A stretch of 16,505 bases of DNA, taken from the NCBI GenBank assembly GCA_050944015.1, contig JBMNQG010000044.1, positions 1 through 16,505 of the forward strand, in the 5' to 3' direction. A program made the translations under genes and the position numbers. Origin of the DNA: DUOX01 sp050944015. Its GTDB lineage: Bacteria > Bacillota > Clostridia > Oscillospirales > Oscillospiraceae. The notes beneath the pieces are model-generated. The model searched no databases. It saw nothing but the letters and a program-made list of their open reading frames with translations, and was not told the DNA's origin. Positions 7,921-14,236 of the stretch are shown in pieces; position 1 is the first letter of the stretch, and every line of letters starts with the position of its first letter.

Positions 7921-8784
7921 TTACTTATTGTATGCCTCAACAAAAGCTTTTGCTGGTTCGTTGTCAATTATAACACAGTCGATCTTGCCGGATACGAGGG
8001 CCTGGACCGCATCGGCGCCCTTGTTGTAACGCTCCACCTTGCCAAGTCCGGCATCCTCAATATCCCAGGTGGCGTAGAGGTCTCCAGTCGTACCGGTCTG
8101 CACACCCACTGTGTTATTGGCACCCTCGGCGAACAGGTCGTCAACACTGGTGATGGGGGAGTCTTCCCTCACTATGACAACCTGGATTCCAGTGGCGTAA
8201 GTATCGCTGAAGTTCACACTCTGCAGGCGGTCCTCGGTAACCGTCATGCCGGCCATTCCCATATCCACCTTGCCGCTCTGTACGGCAGCGATTATGGAGT
8301 CGAAAGCCATATCCTCAATCACAAGCTTCATGCCCAGCTTGTCGGCTATGGCAGCGGCAATTTCAGCGTCAATTCCCACAACTTTGTCGCCTTCATAAAA
8401 TTCGTATGGAGGGAACTCGGCGTTGGTGCCCATAATCAGTTCGGGCTTGCCTTCCGCATCCTGCTGGAAAACCAGGTCGTGCTCCACGCCGGAGATGTAC
8501 TTGTCAACGATTTTGCCAACGACGCCTTCCTCTTTCAGCTCGGAAAGCGCCTGGTTAACCTTGTTGAGAAGCTCCTCGTTGTCCTTCGTAAAGCAAATCG
8601 CGTATTCCTCAACGGCGTACTCGGTGTCAAGTATCTTCAGCTTGGGGGAAGCTGCCTGGCCGCCGGAATTGGCGTCCCCACCGGATGAATTATTGCCTGC
8701 ATTTTTGGAGCCGCCGCAGGCACTCAATGTAAACAACATTGCCACTGCCAGAAGGGCGGCCAATATTTTCGTAAGCTTTTTCAC
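7921..8784 (-). CDS. Amino-acid ABC transporter substrate-binding lipoprotein with circularly permuted domain order
   Basis: This 287-residue surface lipoprotein should capture a polar amino acid and deliver it to the adjacent permease. The signal peptide ends in the lipobox LSAC, with Cys23 as the lipidation site, followed by a Gly/Asn/Ser linker to about 47. The family-3 solute-binding core (SBP_bac_3) is out of order. Residues 48-98 (LKILDTEYAVEEYAIC... ELLNKVNQALSELKEEGVVGKIVDKYI) are the usual C-terminal end of such proteins. After a joint at about 99-115, residues 116-287 give the usual front: GTNAEFPPYEFYEGDKVVGIDAE, AFDSIIAAVQSGKVDMGMAGMTVTEDR (carboxylate-binding Arg186), QTGTTGD, and DNEPAKAFVEAYNK, where the protein stops. 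All family parts are present once, so it is a permutation and not a truncation. The start is GTG 8784 with GGAGTG 8 bases upstream. It is the first gene of the operon, behind a strong promoter. Confidence 0.92.
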   Translation of the reverse strand: MKKLTKILAALLAVAMLFTLSACGGSKNAGNNSSGGDANSGGQAASPKLKILDTEYAVEEYAICFTKDNEELLNKVNQALSELKEEGVVGKIVDKYISGVEHDLVFQQDAEGKPELIMGTNAEFPPYEFYEGDKVVGIDAEIAAAIADKLGMKLVIEDMAFDSIIAAVQSGKVDMGMAGMTVTEDRLQSVNFSDTYATGIQVVIVREDSPITSVDDLFAEGANNTVGVQTGTTGDLYATWDIEDAGLGKVERYNKGADAVQALVSGKIDCVIIDNEPAKAFVEAYNK

Positions 8785-8822
8785 TTTGTTGTCACTCCAT
8801 TCAATTATTAATTCCGATTGTT

Positions 8823-8851
8823 ATTATAATACACTTCTCATGAATATTCAA
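8823..8851 (-). promoter_or_regulatory. Sigma-A type promoter of the amino-acid ABC operon
   Basis: On the minus strand, -35 TTGAAT (8846-8851) and perfect -10 TATAAT (8823-8828) are separated by 17 bases, about 40 bases upstream of the binding-protein start. The sequence further upstream (8852-8880) is very A/T-rich, including TTTTTTAAAAATT, and could act as an UP element. Confidence 0.8.
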
Positions 8852-8854
8852 GAG
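8837..8854. promoter_or_regulatory. Palindromic candidate operator overlapping the -35 of the ABC promoter
   Basis: CTCATGAATATTCAAGAG is an inverted repeat of nine-base arms with one mismatched pair, containing the perfect core TGAATATTCA (8841-8850). It covers the -35 hexamer, where a bound repressor would block RNA polymerase. The half-sites resemble the TGAAT/ATTCA halves of ArgR/AhrC boxes but are spaced four bases closer than that consensus, so I do not assign a regulator. The octamer AATATTCA recurs at about 8867-8874. Confidence 0.45.
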
Positions 8855-8902
8855 TAATTTTTAAAAAATATTCAGGTTTTCAAAAATTATGTGAATAAAT
8901 AT

Positions 8903-8935
8903 ACAAGGGCATTGGCCTTTTCACCATGCCCTTGT
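8903..8935 (-). terminator. Hairpin terminator after the nucleotidyltransferase gene (end of V-ATPase operon)
   Basis: Ten-base perfect arms ACAAGGGCAT (8903-8912) and ATGCCCTTGT (8926-8935) enclose a 13-base loop that can add a GG/CC pair. It lies 5 bases past the stop codon at 8941. The downstream minus-strand sequence ATATTTATTC is A/T-rich without a clean T-run, so termination may be incomplete. Confidence 0.6.
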
Positions 8936-8940
8936 GAAAT

Positions 8941-9981
8941 TTATTCATTCTTTTGACATTCCCTGGCAAGGCTTTCATACTCTGCCAGCAGCTGGGCCGA
9001 GGCTTTTCTGTCCCCCGCTTCCGCCTCTATGATTATCGCGGACTTGTTGGCCGCTGGGGAAATACGCACCCTGCCCTTTTCCGTATTCAGGCAGAGGCCG
9101 TCCGTAAAATCGGCGCCGAATTCCGCCAGGTATTCCGACATCATCCTCATAAGGCTCGCCCGGTTCCGGCAGCGGAGTTCCCGAACCTGCGCGCCCGGCC
9201 CCAGTGATTTCCGGGCCGGTTTCTCGAAAATCTTGGGCTCCGGGTCCTCCAGCGGCACATCCTGCAGGCGCACTTTGCCATCCAAGGCGTCCAGATTGCA
9301 CTGGTAATAGGCCCTGGGCGTACCAATGTCGCACCAATAGCCCGACATGGGCACCCCCAAAAGCTCTCCTCCACTGTCCATGAGCCGCGGGAACAGGTCC
9401 TTGGCAAAGTCAAAAAACTGCCCCTGGGGTACAATGTCCATAGCCCGGGGTGACACTACATATATTCCAGTATTCACTAAATCCGTTACTACCCGCTCCC
9501 ACGGGGGCTTTTCTATAAAGCTGACCACCCTGCCTCTGGGATCGGTGAGGACAAGGCCGTATTGCAGGGGCGTACTGTTTTGGTAAAGGGCCAGAGTAAT
9601 GTCGGGTTTCCTCCGTTGGTGCTCGTATATGAGATGGCGCAGGTCAAAGTCGCAGACGGCATCGCCGCTGATAACCAGAAAATCCTCCTGACCCACAAAG
9701 TCCATGCAGGCTTTCACGCCGCCGGCGGTTCCCAAAGGATGGGCTTCCACCCGGTATTCTATGTGCATTCTCAGGTCTGACCCGTCCCTGAAGTAGTCCA
9801 TAATCTGTTCAGGCTTATAGCGAAGCGTGACGCAGACCCGGGTAATACCGTTAGCTTTTAAAAGCTCCAGTATGTGCTCCATAACCGGACGGCCAAGGAG
9901 AGGCATCATGGGCTTCGGGCAATCGCCGCTTATTTGCTTCAGACGCTTTCCTTCACCACCGGCCATGATAACAGCTTTCAA
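8941..9981 (-). CDS. Sugar-1-phosphate nucleotidyltransferase (mannose-1-phosphate guanylyltransferase-like) with phosphomannomutase domain IV remnant
   Basis: This 346-residue enzyme is predicted to transfer a nucleoside monophosphate from NTP to a sugar-1-phosphate, giving an NDP-sugar for cell-surface glycans. The N-terminal Rossmann-like domain (1-230) has KAVIMAGGEGKRL (2-14), CPKPMMPLLGRP (21-32), AHPLGTAGGVK (80-90), VISGDAVCDFD (103-113), VVSFIEKPP (152-160) and YWCDIGTPRAY (215-225). The central domains expected of the longer guanylyltransferase/phosphomannomutase fusions are absent. Instead residues about 276-341 (ASLMRMMSEYL, FTDGLCL, RVRISPAANKSAIIIEAEA, LLAEYESLA) resemble the phosphomannomutase C-terminal domain IV. 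The start is TTG 9981, with AGGAGG 8 bases upstream, giving the canonical KAVIMAGG N-terminus; an in-frame GTG at 10059 overlapping the ntpD stop would add a 26-residue extension without family similarity. Nucleotide and sugar specificity are not settled. Confidence 0.83.
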   Translation of the reverse strand: MKAVIMAGGEGKRLKQISGDCPKPMMPLLGRPVMEHILELLKANGITRVCVTLRYKPEQIMDYFRDGSDLRMHIEYRVEAHPLGTAGGVKACMDFVGQEDFLVISGDAVCDFDLRHLIYEHQRRKPDITLALYQNSTPLQYGLVLTDPRGRVVSFIEKPPWERVVTDLVNTGIYVVSPRAMDIVPQGQFFDFAKDLFPRLMDSGGELLGVPMSGYWCDIGTPRAYYQCNLDALDGKVRLQDVPLEDPEPKIFEKPARKSLGPGAQVRELRCRNRASLMRMMSEYLAEFGADFTDGLCLNTEKGRVRISPAANKSAIIIEAEAGDRKASAQLLAEYESLARECQKNE

Positions 9982-9988
9982 ATAAATC

Positions 9989-10021
9989 GCCTCCTTTGGG
10001 AATAGTATTCCCAAAGGAGGC
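9989..10021. repeat. Perfect 33-base palindrome containing the nucleotidyltransferase ribosome binding site
   Basis: Arms GCCTCCTTTGGGAATA (9989-10004) and TATTCCCAAAGGAGGC (10006-10021) are exact complements around a single central base. In the minus-strand transcript the AGGAGG that serves the TTG start at 9981 lies in the second arm and pairs with CCTCCT of the first. No T-run follows, so it does not look like an ordinary terminator. It may restrain translation initiation, or be bound as DNA or RNA by a regulator. It occupies most of the gap between ntpD and the next gene. Confidence 0.9.
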
Positions 10022-10055
10022 AAACAAATACAGCTTGGATAGATAGCCTGGAATC

Positions 10056-10703
10056 TCACGTATATTTGAATTCGTGGGCTTTTTCCAGAACCATGTCCTT
10101 GACTTTCATAAGGCGCACCTTGGTGGCCAGGTCGTTTTCTTCCAGTTTCATGGAAATATATTTAATATTGGCCTGCATCTCAGGAATCATCACATATTCC
10201 AGGGCGTTGACGCGCCGCCGGGTTTTTTCGATGTCCTGGGCCAAAAGCTGCATGGTCTTCTCCACCTGAGCCAGTTCCAGCATGTCCTCAAAAACCAGGG
10301 CCAGCTTGTGCAGGGCGTCGTCCAGTTCCCCCGAGGTATGGGCAAAGCCGTAAGGGTAAATATCGCCCGGGTCCGTGTCCTGGGTTTTGAAATTATAGAC
10401 CGGCACCTTTACGCTCATTATGTTTTTAAAGCTCATGCTGAGCTCCACGCTCTGGCGGGGATATAAGAGGGCCTGCTCCAGCATCTCCCGGGACATAAGG
10501 GCGCTGGCCACGGTCATGGCGGAGAAGGCTTCTGTCAGACCCTGCTCCACCCGGGCGCGAAGCTCCTTATTCTTCCGTACAACTTCCAAAAACTGGCGCA
10601 TGAGCTCGTCCCGCTTATCCTTCAGGAGCTTGTGGCCCCGGGCTGCGGTCTTGAGCCTGTTTTTCAGTTTTTTTAGGACCATTCTGGTAGGTGTAACGGC
10701 CAT
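10056..10703 (-). CDS. ntpD: V-type ATPase subunit D (central rotor shaft)
   Basis: This 215-residue protein is the coiled-coil shaft that turns inside the A3B3 ring and couples ATP hydrolysis to the membrane rotor. The N-terminus TPTRMVLKKLKNRL (about 4-17) with GHKLLKDKRDELM after it is the subunit D signature, and the C-terminal helix includes KTRRRVNALEYVMIP, also typical. Length is normal. The ATG at 10703 has AAGGGGA about 9 bases upstream. It follows ntpB after a 49-base gap. Its TGA stop overlaps a GTG (GTGA) that is in frame with the downstream nucleotidyltransferase. Confidence 0.95.
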   Translation of the reverse strand: MAVTPTRMVLKKLKNRLKTAARGHKLLKDKRDELMRQFLEVVRKNKELRARVEQGLTEAFSAMTVASALMSREMLEQALLYPRQSVELSMSFKNIMSVKVPVYNFKTQDTDPGDIYPYGFAHTSGELDDALHKLALVFEDMLELAQVEKTMQLLAQDIEKTRRRVNALEYVMIPEMQANIKYISMKLEENDLATKVRLMKVKDMVLEKAHEFKYT

Positions 10704-10752
10704 GGTCTATCGTCCCCTTTCTGGCGGGTGTTTCCAGGCGGCAAAGCAGCCG

Positions 10753-12129
10753 CTAATTATTCTTTTTCATATATTTTTCAATATGCTCCGGAGAGACGCG
10801 CTTCAGCTCGCTTCTGGGCAGTATGCTCAAAAGCTCCCAGCCCAGGTCAAGGGTTTCCTCAATGCTGCGGTTCTTGTCGTTGCCCTGGTTGACGTAGCGG
10901 TTTTCAAACTCGTCGGCAAACTTGGCGTAGAGCTTATCCGTTTCCGACAGCGCGGACTCGCCCAAAATGGTCATAAGCTCCCTGCTTTCCACTCCGGAAG
11001 CGTATGCGGCAAATAACTGGTTCATCAGCCCGGCGTGGTCCTCGCGGGTTTTGCCCTTGCCTATGCCCTTGTCCTTAAGACGGGACAGAGACGGCAGCAC
11101 GTCCACCGGGGGCACGATGCCCTTTCTGTGCAGCTCACGGCTGAGGATAATCTGACCCTCCGTAATATATCCGGTGAGGTCGGTTATGGGATGGGTTATA
11201 TCGTCTTCGGGCATGGTGAGGATGGGTATCAGAGTGATGGAACCCGCCTTGCCAATTCGCCGCCCCGCCCTCTCGTACATGGTGGCAAGGTCGGTGTAGA
11301 GGTATCCGGGATAGCCGCGGCGGCCCGGAACCTCCTTTTTGGCGGCTGAAATCTCCCGCAGCGCCTCGGCGTAGTTTGTGATGTCCGTCAGGATGACCAG
11401 GACGTGCATGTCTTTTTCAAAGGCCAGGTATTCGGCGGCCGTAAGAGCCATTCGGGGAGTCGCGATACGCTCCACCGCCGGGTCGTTTGCCAGGTTTCTA
11501 AAAATAACTGCCCTGTCTATGGCGCCGGTACGGCGGAATTCCTGGATAAAGTATTCCGATTCCTCAAAGGTGATGCCGATGGCGGCAAACACCACGGCGA
11601 AGTTGGAATCGCTGCCCAGCACCCTTGCCTGCCTGGCAATCTGGGCAGCCAGGGCTGCGTGGGGCAGTCCGGAGCCGGAGAAAATGGGCAGCTTCTGCCC
11701 CCTGACAAGGGTGTTCAGCCCGTCTATTGTGGAAATGCCGGTCTGAATAAACTCCGCCGGATAGGCCCTGGCGGCGGGATTCATGGGAAGGCCGTTAATA
11801 TCCCTGTATGCCTCCGCCAGTATTTCCGGCCCGCCGTCTATGGGGTTGCCCATGCCGTCGAAAACGCGGCCCAGCATGTCTTCCGATACCCCCAGCTCCA
11901 GGCCATGGCCCAGGAAGCGGACCTTGCTTTCCGCCAGGTTTATGCCCGCGGCGTCTTCAAACAGCTGGACAACCGCGGTGTCCCCGTCTACTTCCAGCAC
12001 TTTGCAGCGGCGCTTTTCTCCGCTGGGAAGCTCAATCTCGCCCAGCTCGTCGTAGGCGACGCCTTCTACCTGCCGTACCATCACAAGGGGACTGGCTATC
12101 TCATGTATGGTCTTGTATTCCCTTATCAC
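10753..12129 (-). CDS. ntpB: V-type ATPase subunit B (non-catalytic nucleotide-binding)
   Basis: This 458-residue protein, the same length as the Enterococcus hirae homologue, alternates with subunit A in the V1 hexamer. The Walker A position is degenerate (SGSGLPH, 151-157), as normal for B subunits. The arginine finger is Arg350 in PSLSRL, which completes the active site of the neighbouring A subunit. EVPGRRGYPGYLYTDLATMYERAGR (266-290) and PILTMPEDDITHPI are strong family signatures. The start is GTG at 12129, overlapping the ntpA stop as GTGA, with GGAGGTGA upstream, so the two hexamer subunits are translationally coupled. Confidence 0.97.
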   Translation of the reverse strand: MIREYKTIHEIASPLVMVRQVEGVAYDELGEIELPSGEKRRCKVLEVDGDTAVVQLFEDAAGINLAESKVRFLGHGLELGVSEDMLGRVFDGMGNPIDGGPEILAEAYRDINGLPMNPAARAYPAEFIQTGISTIDGLNTLVRGQKLPIFSGSGLPHAALAAQIARQARVLGSDSNFAVVFAAIGITFEESEYFIQEFRRTGAIDRAVIFRNLANDPAVERIATPRMALTAAEYLAFEKDMHVLVILTDITNYAEALREISAAKKEVPGRRGYPGYLYTDLATMYERAGRRIGKAGSITLIPILTMPEDDITHPITDLTGYITEGQIILSRELHRKGIVPPVDVLPSLSRLKDKGIGKGKTREDHAGLMNQLFAAYASGVESRELMTILGESALSETDKLYAKFADEFENRYVNQGNDKNRSIEETLDLGWELLSILPRSELKRVSPEHIEKYMKKNN

Positions 12130-13895
12130 GACTCTTCACCTCCGGCGGTAATTTCGTCTATCTGCTCCTTCATCTCCTGGACTATCCGGTCGTATTCCTC
12201 CGAATACATTTCCGGGGGCACCGACTTGGCTCTGCCGATTTTCTCCCTGGCGGGAATTCTAAAGAGCTTATTCATATCCGCGCCTTTTTCCAGGGCAGCC
12301 CTGCAGAGCTTATCGTACTCCAGAATCATGCCGAGGAGCCTGAACTGCCGGTCGTAGGTTGAAAAATTGTCTATGTCGACAAAGGCATTCTGCTGCAGGA
12401 AGTCCTCACGTATCATCCTAGCGGTCTCCAGGGTAAGCCTGTCAAAGGGCCCAAGGGAGTCCTGACCAACCAGCTTGACTATTTCCTGAAGGCTGGCCTC
12501 CTGCTGAAGTATGCTCATGGCCATATCCCGCTGCCTCATGAACTGGGGGCTTATATTGGCGTCGAACCAGTCCTTAAGCGTGTCCACATAAAGGGAATAG
12601 CTGGTCAGCCAGTTGATGGCCGGGAAGTGACGGGCATAGGCCAGGCTTGAATCCAGCCCCCAGAACACCTTTACTATCCGCATGGTGGCCTGGGATACCG
12701 GTTCGGAAGTGTCGCCTCCCGGAGGGGAAACAGCTCCAATGGCGGTGAGGCTGCCGAGCCTGCCGTCGGAGCCCAGGCATTCCACCAGGCCGGCCCTCTC
12801 GTAGAACTGGGCAAGACGGGAGGCCAGGTAAGCAGGATAGCCCTCTTCGCCGGGCATCTCCTCAAGGCGTCCGGACATCTCGCGCAGCGCCTCCGCCCAG
12901 CGGGAGGTGGAGTCGGCTATGACAGCCACGTCGTAGCCCATGTCCCGGAAATACTCGGCTATGGTGATGCCGGTATATATGGATGCCTCACGGGCGGCCA
13001 CCGGCATGTCGGAGGTGTTGGCAATAAGCACCGTGCGCTTCATCAGAGGCTCTCCCGTATGGGGGTCCTTAAGCTCCGGGAACTCCATAAGCACGTCGGT
13101 CATCTCGTTTCCGCGCTCGCCGCAGCCAATGTATATAACCACGTCCACGTCGGACCACTTGGCAAGCTGGTGCTGCACAACCGTCTTGCCGCTGCCGAAG
13201 GGGCCGGGTACCGCCGCAGTTCCGCCCTTTGCAAGGGGGAACAGGGTGTCTATAACCCGCTGGCCGGTAGAAAGCGGCCGCTCCGGCATGAATTTTCTCA
13301 CATACGGGCGGCCTTTTCGCACAGGCCACTTCTGCATCATGGTGACCGCCTTTTCGCTGCCGTCGTCGGTCTTTATCGTGGCAACGGTATCAAGCACGGT
13401 AAAGCTGCCTTTCTGAATTGCAGCCACAGTGCCGGACACCCCCAGCGGCACCATTATTTTGTGGACAATGGCGGACGTCTCCTGGACCGTGCCAATAATA
13501 TCTCCCGGAACGACCCTGTCTCCCACGGAAACCGTGGGCACAAACTCCCAGAGCTTTGTGCGGTTCAGTGCCGGAATATCTACACCCCTGGCAATGGTGT
13601 GTCCCGTGAGTTCACGTATTTCCGTAAGGGGACGCTGTATTCCGTCGTATATATTCTCCAGCAGACCCGGGCCCAGCTCCACGGACATGGGGAACCCGGT
13701 GGTTTCAACCACGGCTCCCGGGCCTAGTCCCGCTGTCTCCTCATACACCTGTATAGAGGCGGTATCTCCAGTCATATTCAGTATTTCGCCCACAAGGCGC
13801 TGTTTGCCGACCCTGACGACTTCGGACACGGCGGCATCGGCCAAGCCCTCAGCCACCACAAGGGGTCCGGATACTTTTATTACTTTTCCGCTCAT
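12126..13895 (-). CDS. ntpA: V-type ATPase catalytic subunit A
   Basis: This 589-residue catalytic ATPase subunit has the length expected for bacterial and archaeal A subunits. Walker A is GPFGSGKTVV (231-240), and the catalytic glutamate lies in IGCGERGNEM (256-265). Between the N-terminal barrel and the P-loop is the non-homologous bulge region (about 110-200) that distinguishes A from B and from F-ATPase beta. DSTSRWAEALREMSGRLEEMPGEEGYPAYLASRLAQFYERAG and GSVSPPGGD-like GAVSPPGGDTSEPV follow. The ATG is preceded by GAAGGTATGTAA. It begins 26 bases after subunit F and overlaps ntpB by four bases. Confidence 0.98.
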   Translation of the reverse strand: MSGKVIKVSGPLVVAEGLADAAVSEVVRVGKQRLVGEILNMTGDTASIQVYEETAGLGPGAVVETTGFPMSVELGPGLLENIYDGIQRPLTEIRELTGHTIARGVDIPALNRTKLWEFVPTVSVGDRVVPGDIIGTVQETSAIVHKIMVPLGVSGTVAAIQKGSFTVLDTVATIKTDDGSEKAVTMMQKWPVRKGRPYVRKFMPERPLSTGQRVIDTLFPLAKGGTAAVPGPFGSGKTVVQHQLAKWSDVDVVIYIGCGERGNEMTDVLMEFPELKDPHTGEPLMKRTVLIANTSDMPVAAREASIYTGITIAEYFRDMGYDVAVIADSTSRWAEALREMSGRLEEMPGEEGYPAYLASRLAQFYERAGLVECLGSDGRLGSLTAIGAVSPPGGDTSEPVSQATMRIVKVFWGLDSSLAYARHFPAINWLTSYSLYVDTLKDWFDANISPQFMRQRDMAMSILQQEASLQEIVKLVGQDSLGPFDRLTLETARMIREDFLQQNAFVDIDNFSTYDRQFRLLGMILEYDKLCRAALEKGADMNKLFRIPAREKIGRAKSVPPEMYSEEYDRIVQEMKEQIDEITAGGEES

Positions 13896-13921
13896 TTACA
13901 TACCTTCTTTCGATTCCGTCA

Positions 13922-14236
13922 TTACAGGATATCGCTGCCTACGGCACGCTCCACGGCGGCCTTCAGAGCAGCCTGAGCGTAACCCAAGGAACCCTCCCTG
14001 CCTGGGATAAGGATAACCGCCGGGCTGGGTACGTCCTTATACTTATCAATTTCACTGCCTAGAACTTTGGCCAGATTCTCTTCCACGTATATTATGGCAT
14101 AGCTGTCGCCGGCCTTTGTAAGCTGGCGGAAGGTGCTTTTGGCATCCTCCGGACCTTCGACGGGGAACACCTCAAGCCCTAAGGCCTTAAAGCCCAGAAC
14201 CGTCTCCCTGCTTCCAATAACCGCTATTTTAAGCAT
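13922..14236 (-). CDS. ntpG: V-type ATPase subunit F (NtpG in Enterococcus naming)
   Basis: This small (104 residues) central-stalk subunit binds subunit D and tunes coupling. The start LKIAVIGSRETVLGFKALGLEVFPV is characteristic of the family, followed by YAIIYVEENLA and PAVILIPGREGSLGYA. I chose ATG at 14236, which overlaps the ntpC stop by eight bases (ATGCTTAA) and gives the usual N-terminus; a GTG at 14245 would add three residues. Gene position between C and A is standard. Confidence 0.93.
   Translation of the reverse strand: MLKIAVIGSRETVLGFKALGLEVFPVEGPEDAKSTFRQLTKAGDSYAIIYVEENLAKVLGSEIDKYKDVPSPAVILIPGREGSLGYAQAALKAAVERAVGSDIL

Noticed and set aside
7900..8688. A 262-codon plus-strand open frame opposite the binding-protein gene
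   Set aside because: It mirrors the lipoprotein gene, has low-complexity and histidine-rich translation typical of antisense frames, and runs across the intercistronic region without a ribosome binding site.
6284..8784. Assigning a specific substrate (glutamine, cystine, arginine) to the ABC transporter
   Set aside because: ATPase and permease motifs are shared across the polar amino-acid family, and the permuted binding protein makes residue-by-residue comparison by eye unreliable.
7921..8784. Binding protein as a truncated pseudogene lacking its C-terminal lobe
   Set aside because: The apparently missing C-terminal segment is present near the N-terminus, the frame is open, the lipobox, promoter and ribosome binding site are good, and the downstream transporter genes are intact.
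8837..8854. ArgR/AhrC box at the ABC promoter
   Set aside because: The half-sites look right, but the centre is four bases shorter than the ARG-box consensus, so I list only an unassigned palindrome.
10738..10753. Small GCGGC/GCCGC hairpin between ntpB and ntpD
   Set aside because: Only five pairs with a six-base loop and no T-run; too weak to call a terminator in a continuous operon.
11404..12357. Plus-strand open frames of 317 and 184 codons opposite ntpA/ntpB
   Set aside because: Both are antisense to highly conserved V-ATPase genes and show no domain signatures.
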